64,000 bases of DNA, taken from NCBI GenBank assembly GCA_024236495.1, contig JACKKJ010000005.1:1-64000 (forward strand), in the 5' to 3' direction. The notes below the pieces were generated by a model, which made no database searches, had not been told where the DNA came from, and worked only from the letters and a program-made list of their open reading frames with translations. The DNA is from Paracoccaceae bacterium (GTDB lineage: Bacteria; Pseudomonadota; Alphaproteobacteria; Rhodobacterales; Rhodobacteraceae). Every line of letters begins with the position of its first letter. Within the stretch, counting starts at the first letter, position 1. Of this stretch, positions 27,907-37,088 are shown in pieces. Made by a program: the position numbers and the translations under genes.

Positions 27907-29109
27907 CTAGGGATGTGCGGGGGCAGGCCGGATACGCGCGCCGGACGAAAGAATCGCCCGCCGCCAGACTGACCAGAGCCCCAGAAGCAGCAGGGCGAAA
28001 CCCGCGGGCAGCCCGGTCGCATGCGCGATATTCGGAACGACCAACGGCAGAAACCACAGGGACGCCATGGCCAGTCTTTCGCCGGGAAGCCACCCGTCGC
28101 GTTCGGCCTGCCCGACGACCAGCAGCGTCGCGCCAAGCGTCAGCACCATGTCGTAGCGAAACCCGTAGGGCGGCACCATCAGCGCCGCCAAGAGAAGACC
28201 GGCAAGGCGAAGCGTGGGCGGAACGGTCCGCGCGCGCCAGAGCCACCAGACGAAGCCTGCCGCGAAGATGGCGGAAAGCGCCTGCACGCCGGCGGCCACG
28301 TTGGCAGGAAGACCAAGGACAAGGGCGCCCGCAAAAGGCGTCACCATCTGCGCCAGGGTATCGCCTTCGGCGAAGGTGACGCGCGTGCCGTCCAGATGGG
28401 CAAGCGCAAGCTGCCAGCTTTCCAGCCCGAAGATCGCGCAAGGGATCGCGACCGCCGCCGCCGTCGTGACCGCGGCGCGCAGGATCAGGCGCCAGTCCCC
28501 GGCGGCGATCAGGGCGACCGGGATCAGGACGGCGAGGTGGGGCTTGATCGACAGGCCCGCGATCAGCACGGCGGCAAGCCAGGTCCGCCCCGCCGCGCGC
28601 GCGGCGAAGGCGCCCAGGAACAGCGCCGCGACGATGGCACCGTTCTGCCCCTGGACAAGCGTCACGCCCATCACCGGCGCGCCGAAGAGGAGCCACCAGC
28701 CCAGCCGGTCACGCCCGGCAAGATAGGGGCGCGCGGCCAGGGCCAGCGCGACGATCCCTGTCAGGCAGAAGACCAGCCATGCGACGGCGAACCCCAGCCA
28801 GGCGAAGGGAAGCAGCATCGTGAGGTAGGTAGGTGGATAGTACCAGGGCAATACGCCACCTTCGAGGATCAATTCCTTCTGCATCGCGAAGTAAACCGCC
28901 GGATCGTAAAGCGCGGCGATCCTGCCCTCGGCCGCCAGCCGCGCCGCCGTCCAGAACGCGATGAAGTCGTGGCCATAGGGAAAGCGGCCCCAGTTCGCCG
29001 GATCGGACCAGGTCCGCACGAGATCAAGCAGCAAGAGCATTGGAACGATCAGCACACACAGGATGCCCGCGCGATCACGGGTGATCAGGGCTTCGATCCT
29101 GCGCAGCAT
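27907..29109 (-). CDS. Third GT87-family membrane glycosyltransferase
   Basis: A 400-aa polytopic membrane protein (about ten helices) of the GT87/DUF2029 type. Hallmarks are FPYGHDFIAFWTAARLA after the first helix (residues about 45-62), LPWYYPPTYLTML and a mid-protein SIKPHLAVL block. The acidic HD pair after helix 1 is the presumed catalytic site. The N-terminus is uncertain: I start at MLRRIEAL, but an ATG 12 codons earlier (29145) is also open and neither has a strong Shine-Dalgarno. It is more divergent from the 10.5-13.2 kb pair than those are from each other. Confidence 0.75.
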   Translation of the reverse strand: MLRRIEALITRDRAGILCVLIVPMLLLLDLVRTWSDPANWGRFPYGHDFIAFWTAARLAAEGRIAALYDPAVYFAMQKELILEGGVLPWYYPPTYLTMLLPFAWLGFAVAWLVFCLTGIVALALAARPYLAGRDRLGWWLLFGAPVMGVTLVQGQNGAIVAALFLGAFAARAAGRTWLAAVLIAGLSIKPHLAVLIPVALIAAGDWRLILRAAVTTAAAVAIPCAIFGLESWQLALAHLDGTRVTFAEGDTLAQMVTPFAGALVLGLPANVAAGVQALSAIFAAGFVWWLWRARTVPPTLRLAGLLLAALMVPPYGFRYDMVLTLGATLLVVGQAERDGWLPGERLAMASLWFLPLVVPNIAHATGLPAGFALLLLGLWSVWRRAILSSGARIRPAPAHP

Positions 29110-29261
29110 TCTCAACCTGGTTGTCCTTGCAGCCCTGCGGGCCATGCCCGCTTGTCAGGGCATCTTGCGAAACCCGGACAGAGAACGAAAGCCGCGCCTC
29201 GCGCTTGCAGGCAGGCCGGGAGGGCAGGGTGTCGCGCGTGCAACGGCGTCCGCCACGGGGA

Positions 29262-30632
29262 TCAGACGATCCGGCCCCATAGGTCGTATTCGCTCGCCTC
29301 GTCCACCGCGACCGTCACGATGTCGCCGGGCGACAGCCCCTCGAACGCCTCGTCGATGAAAAGGTTGCCGTCGATCTCGGGCGCGTCGGCCTTGGTGCGG
29401 CAGGTCGCGCCGTCATCGTCGACGGTATCGACGATGACCTCTTGCCGGGTGCCGACCTTGGCCGCGAGCTTCGCCTCCGAGATCGCCTGCGCCTTTTCCA
29501 TGAAGCGGTCCCAGCGGTCCTGCTTGACCTCATCGGGAACGTGATCGGGAAGCGCGTTGGACCGCGCGCCCTCGACGTTTTCGTACTGGAAGCAGCCGAC
29601 CCGGTCCAGCTGCGCCTCCTCCAGCCAGTCGAGAAGGGTCTGGAACTCTTCCTCCGTCTCGCCGGGATAGCCGACGATGAAGGTCGATCGCAGGGTTATG
29701 TCCGGGCAGTCCGACCGCCAGCGGGCGATTTCATCAAGCGTCTTCGCCGCCGCCGCCGGCCGGGCCATGCGCCTCAGCGTTTCGGGGTGGGCATGCTGGA
29801 AGGGAATGTCGAGATAGGGCAGCACCAGCCCTTCGGCCATCAGCGGGATGAGGTCGCGGACGTGGGGGTACGGGTAGACATAGTGGAGCCGTACCCAGGC
29901 GCCAAGAGACCCCAGATCGCGCGCCAGATCGGTGATATGCGCGCGATGGCCGTTCTTTTCGGCGTGCCTGATGTCGACCCCATAGGCAGAGGTGTCCTGG
30001 CTGATGACCAGTAGTTCCCGGACACCTGCGGCGACCAGCTTTTCAGCCTCGCGCAGGACCGCATGGGCGGGGCGGCTGACCAGCTTGCCGCGCATGTCGG
30101 GGATGATGCAGAAACGGCACTTGTGGTTGCAGCCTTCGGAAATCTTCAGATAGCTGTAGTGCCGGGGCGTCAGCTTGACGCCGGTCGCCGGCAAGAGGTC
30201 GACGAAGGGATCGGGCAACGGCGGCACCGCGCCATGGACCGCGTCCAGGACCTGTTCGTACTGATGCGGCCCCGTCACCGCCAGAACCGAGGGATGCGCG
30301 CCCGTGATGTAGTCGGGTTCCGCGCCGAGGCATCCGGTGACGATGACGCGCCCGTTGGCGGCCAGCGCCTCGCCGATGGCCTCAAGGCTTTCGGCCTTGG
30401 CGCTGTCGAGAAACCCGCAGGTGTTGACGATGACCGCGTCGGCGCCCTGATAGTCGGGGCTGATCGCATAGCCTTCGGCCCGAAGCCGCGTCAGGATGCG
30501 TTCGCTGTCCACCAGCGCCTTGGGGCAGCCAAGCGATACCATGCCGATCCGGGGCTGGCCGGGGCGGGCGGCGGCATCGAAGACGGGCTTCGGTGCAAGG
30601 TCGGGGCGAAGGTTCGGCGGGTTCTGGGTCAT
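29262..30632 (-). CDS. rimO: Ribosomal protein S12 methylthiotransferase RimO
   Basis: A 456-aa radical SAM methylthiotransferase that adds a methylthio group to Asp88 of ribosomal protein S12. An N-terminal UPF0004 domain (about 30-140, with the cysteine of SLGCPKALVDSER and NTCGFLDSAK), the radical SAM cluster motif C-x3-C-x2-C in GCNHKCRFC near 172-180, and a C-terminal TRAM domain are all present. RimO rather than MiaB is indicated by SLGCPKALVDSER. Starts 40 bp from the adjacent ABC permease gene, same strand. Confidence 0.94.
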   Translation of the reverse strand: MTQNPPNLRPDLAPKPVFDAAARPGQPRIGMVSLGCPKALVDSERILTRLRAEGYAISPDYQGADAVIVNTCGFLDSAKAESLEAIGEALAANGRVIVTGCLGAEPDYITGAHPSVLAVTGPHQYEQVLDAVHGAVPPLPDPFVDLLPATGVKLTPRHYSYLKISEGCNHKCRFCIIPDMRGKLVSRPAHAVLREAEKLVAAGVRELLVISQDTSAYGVDIRHAEKNGHRAHITDLARDLGSLGAWVRLHYVYPYPHVRDLIPLMAEGLVLPYLDIPFQHAHPETLRRMARPAAAAKTLDEIARWRSDCPDITLRSTFIVGYPGETEEEFQTLLDWLEEAQLDRVGCFQYENVEGARSNALPDHVPDEVKQDRWDRFMEKAQAISEAKLAAKVGTRQEVIVDTVDDDGATCRTKADAPEIDGNLFIDEAFEGLSPGDIVTVAVDEASEYDLWGRIV

Positions 30633-30670
30633 CGGGCGGATATAGCGAAGGCGATGGGCGCTGCCTAGTG

Positions 30671-31428
30671 TCAGGGACGCAGGCGCCAGCCGGTGCGGAA
30701 GATCGCCCAGACGGCCACGAAGCCGAGCCCCAGGAAAAGCGCCAGCGCAAGGACAGAGGCGGCGACCGGCACGTCGGCAAGTCCGAAGAACGTCCAGCGG
30801 AAGCCCGAAACAAGGTAAAGGACCGGGTTCAGCTTTGCGACGCTTTCCCAGAAGGGTGGCAGCATCGCGGTCGAATAGAAGGCCCCGCCCAGGAAGACGA
30901 GCGGCGTGACGACCATCATCGGGATGAACTGCAACTGCTGCCAGTCCTTCGCCCAGATTCCCATCAGGAACCCCCAAAGCGCGAAGCCGAACGAGGTGAG
31001 GATCAGCAGGATGAGCGCCAGCACCGGATGGGCCAGCGGCAGATCGACGAAGAAGAGCGCCGTCAGGTAGATCACCACGGCGATCACCACCGATTTCAGG
31101 GCCGCCGCGCCGACGAACCCCGCCACGACCTCGATGAAGGAGATCGGCGCGGCGAGGATCTCGTGGATGGTGCCGACGAACTTGCGCATGAAGATCGCGT
31201 TAGAGGCATTGGCCAGCGACTGCTGCAGAACGGTCAGGATGATCAGGCCGGGCACGATGAAGGCGCCGTAGCTGACATCCTCGACCGACTGGATGCGGGT
31301 GCCGATGGCCGCGCCGAAGACGACGAAATAGAGAACCGTGGACACGACCGGTGCGGCCAGCGATTCCCAAGGCGTGCGCCAGAACCGCGCCATTTCGAAG
31401 TTGAAGATCGTCAGGATCGCCCGTCCGT

Positions 31429-31432
<4 letters not shown>
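30671..31432 (-). CDS. ABC-2 type transporter permease
   Basis: A 253-aa integral membrane permease with six helices of the ABC-2 type (drug/polysaccharide/heme export class). The conserved MRKFVGTIHEILAAPIS segment and the C-terminal FWESVAKLNPVLYLVSGFRWTFFG are characteristic. It overlaps the ATPase gene by 4 bp (the ATPase ends where this starts), so the two make one exporter. Substrate is not evident; NodJ-like and antibiotic exporters are both related. Confidence 0.9.
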
Positions 31433-32355
<923 letters not shown>

Positions 32356-32440
32356 GGATCGGCTCCGTCGCGCGCGCCAAGTCTAGCGGCGCGCGATCTG
32401 TCTGGAAAGGGCCGGCAAGGGCGCGGGTCGTCGCGGCCTT

Positions 32441-33055
32441 TCAGCGCCGACGATCGCGCCGCGCGCTCATCGGCTGAAATGCCACGCCCACATGGGCCTC
32501 GCAGTAGGGCTTTCCGGGCTGCGCCGCCAGGCCGCAGAACCAGAAATCGGCCGTCGCCGGATCACCGATCGGCCATTTGCAGGTCCGCTCGGTCAATTCC
32601 ATCAGGCCAAGCTTGCGCGCGCGCTTCTCGACCTCGCGGACCGAGGCCAGCGCCTCGGGGCTGATCTCGCCGGCCGAGGGCTGGGGCGGGAGCGGCTGGC
32701 CGGCGGGCACGATCGGTTTGCGGGTCGCCGGCGTTGCGGCCTGGGGCGCTGCCTGCGGGGCAGTGGGTTCGGCCGAACGCGCGGCCGCGGGCTTGGCCTC
32801 GGCGCGCGGTGCGACTTTCGGCGCCTCGGCGGCCGGCGCTTCGCTGCGCGACGGGGCGGCGGGGGCCGCGGCTGCCTTCGGCTTGGTTTCCGGCACGGGT
32901 GCCGCGCCGACACGGTTGGACAGGCCAAGCCGGTGCACCTTGCCGATGACGGCATTGCGTGTGACACCGCCCAGTTCCTTGGCGATCTGGCTGGCGGACT
33001 GGCCTTCGGACCACATCCGTTTCAATGTCTCGACGCGTTCGTCGGTCCAGGACAT
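32441..33055 (-). CDS. gcrA: GcrA cell-cycle regulator
   Basis: A 204-aa alphaproteobacterial cell-cycle transcription factor that works with sigma-70 at methylated GANTC promoters. The N-terminal HTH (WTDERVETLKRMW..GQSASQIAKELGG, residues 1-45) and the C-terminal GcrA domain (CKWPIGDP...FCG...PYCEAH, about 160-195) flank a long Ala/Pro/Glu-rich linker. The linker is the usual variable region. It lies 110 bp downstream of a hypothetical gene on the same strand. The start is after a poor ribosome site but matches the family N-terminus. Confidence 0.95.
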   Translation of the reverse strand: MSWTDERVETLKRMWSEGQSASQIAKELGGVTRNAVIGKVHRLGLSNRVGAAPVPETKPKAAAAPAAPSRSEAPAAEAPKVAPRAEAKPAAARSAEPTAPQAAPQAATPATRKPIVPAGQPLPPQPSAGEISPEALASVREVEKRARKLGLMELTERTCKWPIGDPATADFWFCGLAAQPGKPYCEAHVGVAFQPMSARRDRRR

Positions 33056-33164
33056 CACTGACCCTCGGGCTTGGTGCCGGCAATCCGGCATTTTCGGTTG
33101 ATCCCATTCTAGACGGGACGAACCGAGATACAACCGCCAGCCCGAGGTTTCAAGCGCCGCGGGA

Positions 33165-34559
33165 TCAACGCAGCAACTGGCCTGCAAGATATCTGGTACG
33201 CCTGATCGGCCGTGCCGATGCTTCTGGCCGCCGGTTGGCCGCTTGGGCCGACCGCTTGGCTGCGGTCTGCCAGTCCAGCAGGGTCTCGTTCAGGCGGATC
33301 GTCACCAGATGGCCGGCATCCAGCTCTCTTGCGCGCTTGCAGGCGATCTGAAGGGACATCTCGCGAAAACGCTCGTCCATCCCCGGATGCGTCCCTTCGA
33401 TGACATCGTCCAGGATCGGGAGAAGGTCGGCAGGTGTAGCCGCATCGCGGCAGATCGCTTCGTGACGGCGAGCAAGCGGGCGGAGGATGCGGTTTCGTAG
33501 CGCCTTTTCGCGGTCCGCCTCGATCGACGCGCGTGAGACCGCATAGTCGGTGTCGGCGACCGCATCGTGCCACTCGCGTTCAAGACGGCGGGTCAGAAGG
33601 CAGTCGAGGTCTATGCGGTGCGCGCGCGCGATCGCCAGCGAATAGAGAGAGCCAAGCCGATGACGGCCTGACGGCCCCGCTGCGGCAAGGCATGCGACAT
33701 CGCGCATGGCCGAACGGATTTCAGCCACCGATTTCGCACGGGCGACGGCGCGCTGGGCCTCCTGTTCCAGTGCCGCCAAGTCTGCGTCGCCGGGCAAATC
33801 CGACGGTTCCGGGGCATTGGTTTCGCCCGCTCCGAAATTCTCGCCGACGGCCGCATCATGTATGGGCTGGCCGAGCCGGGTCGGGGTCCGCAGTTCGCGC
33901 GGGTTATGATTGTCAAGCGCGGTTAGAACATGGGAGCGGACGGCGCGCCGTTCGTCCAGGCAGACGCGCAGGTCCACCCCCGCCGCCCGCGCGAGGGTGT
34001 GGAGGATCTCCGGATCCGGCACTTCGCGCGACAGGTCGATTTCCGATGCGTCCTCGATCTGCTGGGCACGGCCTGTCGCACGGACCTGCCACGCCCCGCG
34101 ATCGTCTTGCGTCGCCTCTACCCGGCGCAGCGTTCGGCTGCCACGCCGCACCGTATACCGCCAGGTCTCCTCCACGCCGTCGTCCGATCCCGACCGAAGT
34201 GACAAGACGGTGACCCCGGGCCGGAACCTGGCGATCGCAGGCGCGATCCAGCGGTTCCCGAAATCCTCGATGACGGTGACGCCGCCCGCCCCCTCCGGTT
34301 CGGAAAGCACAATCGGCCAGTGGGGCAAGACCCAGGCGCCGTGATCGCGCCGGGCCTGGTCTGCTGCCGCCATCTCCTCCCGCAGGAGGTCCCGAGGGCC
34401 GCACCACGCCTTTTCGCCAAGCGCCGTGGCCCCATAGCGGGCGCGGAACAGCCCGGCGACCACGGGCAGGATCCTGTCGAAGGGGGCAAGGCACAGCGTG
34501 GCCGAAAGAACCTGGGGAGTGTCGGTGGCGTCGAAGGAAAGGCGCGGGTCCCGGTTCAA
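33165..34559 (-). CDS. Uncharacterised 464-aa soluble protein
   Basis: I do not recognise this gene. The product is soluble, without signal peptide or membrane helix. It has an N-terminal mixed region with several Trp (WCGPRD, WVLPHWP, WRYTVRRG), a middle acidic linker (about 240-275) and a C-terminal highly charged helical part rich in Arg, Ala and Glu (about 275-450). Codon use matches neighbours, and a 464-codon frame of this kind is unlikely by chance. The upstream 350 bp contain no other gene. Possible roles cannot be told from sequence alone. Confidence 0.65.
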   Translation of the reverse strand: MNRDPRLSFDATDTPQVLSATLCLAPFDRILPVVAGLFRARYGATALGEKAWCGPRDLLREEMAAADQARRDHGAWVLPHWPIVLSEPEGAGGVTVIEDFGNRWIAPAIARFRPGVTVLSLRSGSDDGVEETWRYTVRRGSRTLRRVEATQDDRGAWQVRATGRAQQIEDASEIDLSREVPDPEILHTLARAAGVDLRVCLDERRAVRSHVLTALDNHNPRELRTPTRLGQPIHDAAVGENFGAGETNAPEPSDLPGDADLAALEQEAQRAVARAKSVAEIRSAMRDVACLAAAGPSGRHRLGSLYSLAIARAHRIDLDCLLTRRLEREWHDAVADTDYAVSRASIEADREKALRNRILRPLARRHEAICRDAATPADLLPILDDVIEGTHPGMDERFREMSLQIACKRARELDAGHLVTIRLNETLLDWQTAAKRSAQAANRRPEASARPIRRTRYLAGQLLR

Positions 34560-34909
34560 TTCTTTCTCTCCTTGATTGCGGAGAAGGAACTGTCAAAAGG
34601 TGGCCAAAGTTGGACATTCTCAACAAAATTCTGTGGCTTCGCGTCCCAAGACCGCAAGTGCTCGCGGTGTGCTGCATCGATCCGCCCGATCCTCGAGCTC
34701 GCCCATCCCCCATGGACAAGCGCCGGGATTGCCGATAACGGGGTGCGCATGACCCACGGGATGAACATGCCAACTCGCCCCCGACGCCACAGCGCGCGAC
34801 GCGCCTGAAGGCCGGTCACTTGCGTGGCCCTTCGCCACGGCCGTCCAGACATCGTTGACACGAGGCCCGCACTCGGGCACCCCTTTGCCTTCCTGATCCG
34901 GAGTCCAGA
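34560..34909. other. 350-bp intergenic region between the 464-aa gene and argD
   Basis: This divergent gap is less G+C-rich near its left end. It holds no credible gene or RNA that I can identify. TTGACA at 34855-34860 could be a -35 element for argD, but no good -10 follows at 16-18 bp. Short inverted repeats (such as CTCC/GGAG near 34568) are too small to interpret. Confidence 0.5.
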
Positions 34910-36091
34910 ATGATCCCGTCTGTTCTGCCCACCTACAATCGTGCGCCGATCGCTTTCGTGAGAGGCGAAGGAAGCTGGCTTGTCGCAGAGGACGGAACCC
35001 GATACCTGGACCTTGGTTCGGGGATTGCCGTGAACGCCCTTGGCCATGCCCATCCGGCGCTTGTCGCCACGCTGAGCGAACAGGCGCAGCGGCTTTGGCA
35101 TGTCTCGAACGTCTACCGGGTGCCGGAACAGGAACGTCTGGCCGATCTTCTGGTGGCGCGGACCTTTGCCGATACGGTCTTCTTCACCAATTCGGGGACC
35201 GAGACGGCGGAACTGGCCATCAAGATGGCGCGCAAGTACTGGTATGACAAAGGCGATGCGGCGCGGATCGAGATACTGACCTTCGAAGGCGCTTTCCACG
35301 GCCGGTCCACCGGCGCCATCGCCGCCGCCGGTTCGGAAAAGATGGTCAAGGGGTTCGGGCCGCTGATGCCGGGTTTCCGGCAGCTTCCCTGGGGCGACAT
35401 GGCCGCGTTCGAGGCGGCGATCGGCCCGCAGACGGCGGCGGTGATGGTCGAGCCGATCCAGGGCGAGGGCGGCATCCGCGCGATGTCCGACGACGACCTT
35501 CGCCGGATTCGCGCGGCCTGCGACCGGACCGGCGCGCTTTTGATCCTGGACGAGGTGCAATGCGGGATGGGCCGGACGGGCCGGCTTTTCGCTCATGAAT
35601 GGGCGGGGGTCACGCCCGACATCATGATGGTCGCCAAGGGCATCGGCGGCGGCTTCCCGCTGGGCGCGGTCCTCGCGACCGAGGCGGCGGCGGCGGGCAT
35701 GACGGCCGGTACCCACGGATCGACCTACGGCGGCAACCCGCTTGGCTGCGCGGTCGGTGCCACGGTGGTCGAAACCGTGTCGGCCCCTGATTTCCTGGCC
35801 GAGGTCGGACGCAAGGCAGGGCTGTTGCGGCAGAAACTCGAGGCATTGGTGGCCAGTCATCCCGACGTGTTCGAGGCGGTGCGCGGGCAGGGCCTGATGC
35901 TGGGCCTGAAATGCAAGGTCGCGCCGGGCGATCTGGTGACGGCGGGCTACAGCGAACAGATCCTGACGGTCGCGGCCGCAGACAACACGCTGCGCCTTCT
36001 GCCGCCGCTGACCATCACCGACGACGAGATCGCCGAGGCGGTCCGACGACTTGACGCGGCGGCCCTCAGGGTCGCGCCCGCCACATCCTGA
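34910..36091 (+). CDS. argD: Acetylornithine aminotransferase
   Basis: A 393-aa PLP-dependent class III aminotransferase of arginine synthesis (N-acetylornithine with 2-oxoglutarate). Landmarks are the FFTNSGTE segment, the PLP-binding aspartate in LDEVQCGMGRTGR, and the Schiff-base lysine in AKGIGGGFPLGA (about residue 243). Length is standard. The neighbouring argF (65 bp on, same strand) supports an arginine role rather than a general omega-aminotransferase one. Confidence 0.93.
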   Translation: MIPSVLPTYNRAPIAFVRGEGSWLVAEDGTRYLDLGSGIAVNALGHAHPALVATLSEQAQRLWHVSNVYRVPEQERLADLLVARTFADTVFFTNSGTETAELAIKMARKYWYDKGDAARIEILTFEGAFHGRSTGAIAAAGSEKMVKGFGPLMPGFRQLPWGDMAAFEAAIGPQTAAVMVEPIQGEGGIRAMSDDDLRRIRAACDRTGALLILDEVQCGMGRTGRLFAHEWAGVTPDIMMVAKGIGGGFPLGAVLATEAAAAGMTAGTHGSTYGGNPLGCAVGATVVETVSAPDFLAEVGRKAGLLRQKLEALVASHPDVFEAVRGQGLMLGLKCKVAPGDLVTAGYSEQILTVAAADNTLRLLPPLTITDDEIAEAVRRLDAAALRVAPATS

Positions 36092-36155
36092 TTCTGATCC
36101 TGAACGTCCGGGGGGCCTGGGCCAGATGCCCCGCCACCCCGAAAAAGGAACCGAA

Positions 36156-37082
36156 ATGAGCCATTTTCTCGATATTCACACGACACCCCAGGACGAGCTC
36201 AGGGCGATGATCGACCAGGCCCGCGCGATGAAGAACGCGCGCCAGGGACTGCCCAAGGGAACGCCCGATGCCGAACAGCCGCTTGCCGGCCGGATGATCG
36301 CGCTGATCTTCGAAAAGCCCTCTACCCGGACCCGGATCAGCTTCGATGTCGGCGCCCGCCAGATGGGTGGCCAGACGATGGTGCTGTCGGGCAAGGACAT
36401 GCAGCTTGGTCACGGTGAATCGATTTCCGACACCGCGCGCGTTCTGTCGCGGTATGTCGACCTCATCATGCTGCGTACCTTCGACGAGGCGACGCTTCTG
36501 GAAATGGCCGAACATGCCACCGTCCCGGTCATCAACGGGCTGACCGACGCATCGCATCCCTGCCAGATCATGGCAGACATCGTCACCTACGAGGAACATC
36601 GAGGCGCCCCGGGCGGGCGCAAGTTCGTGTGGTCGGGCGACGGCAACAACGTCTGCACCTCCTGGCTCCATGCGGCGGGTCAGTTCGGGTTCGACCTGAC
36701 CTTTACCGGACCCGAAACGCTTGATCCCGACGCGAAGGCGGTCGAATTCGCGCGGTCGCGCGGCTCGCGCGTGGATATCGTCCGCGATCCGCTTGTCGCG
36801 GCGCACGGTGCGGATGCGATCGTCACCGATACCTGGGTTTCGATGCACGACCCCGAAAGCGCGCGCGAACGGCGCCACAACCAGCTGCGCCCCTACCAGG
36901 TCAACAGCCGCATGATGGCCGAGGCGAAGCCGGACGCGCTGTTCATGCATTGCCTGCCTGCGCACCGCAACGAAGAGGCGACGAGCGAGGTGATGGACGG
37001 CCCGCAGTCGGTGATCTTCGACGAAAGCGAAAACCGCCTGCACGCCCAGAAGGCGATCCTGCGCTGGTGTCTGGGCGTCTAG
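36156..37082 (+). CDS. argF: Ornithine carbamoyltransferase
   Basis: A 308-aa transcarbamoylase making citrulline from ornithine and carbamoyl phosphate. The carbamoyl phosphate motif EKPSTRTR (about residue 50), HPCQ (about 129) and the ornithine motif HCLPAHR (about 266) are all present. It begins after AAAAAGGA, 65 bp past argD. Carbamoyl phosphate comes from CarA/CarB, encoded elsewhere in this window. Confidence 0.95.
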   Translation: MSHFLDIHTTPQDELRAMIDQARAMKNARQGLPKGTPDAEQPLAGRMIALIFEKPSTRTRISFDVGARQMGGQTMVLSGKDMQLGHGESISDTARVLSRYVDLIMLRTFDEATLLEMAEHATVPVINGLTDASHPCQIMADIVTYEEHRGAPGGRKFVWSGDGNNVCTSWLHAAGQFGFDLTFTGPETLDPDAKAVEFARSRGSRVDIVRDPLVAAHGADAIVTDTWVSMHDPESARERRHNQLRPYQVNSRMMAEAKPDALFMHCLPAHRNEEATSEVMDGPQSVIFDESENRLHAQKAILRWCLGV

Positions 37083-37088
37083 ACTGCC

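Noticed and set aside
34620..34880. Open frame of about 86 codons in the gap before argD
   Set aside because: No ribosome site, no domain, and composition unlike neighbouring genes. It is probably chance.
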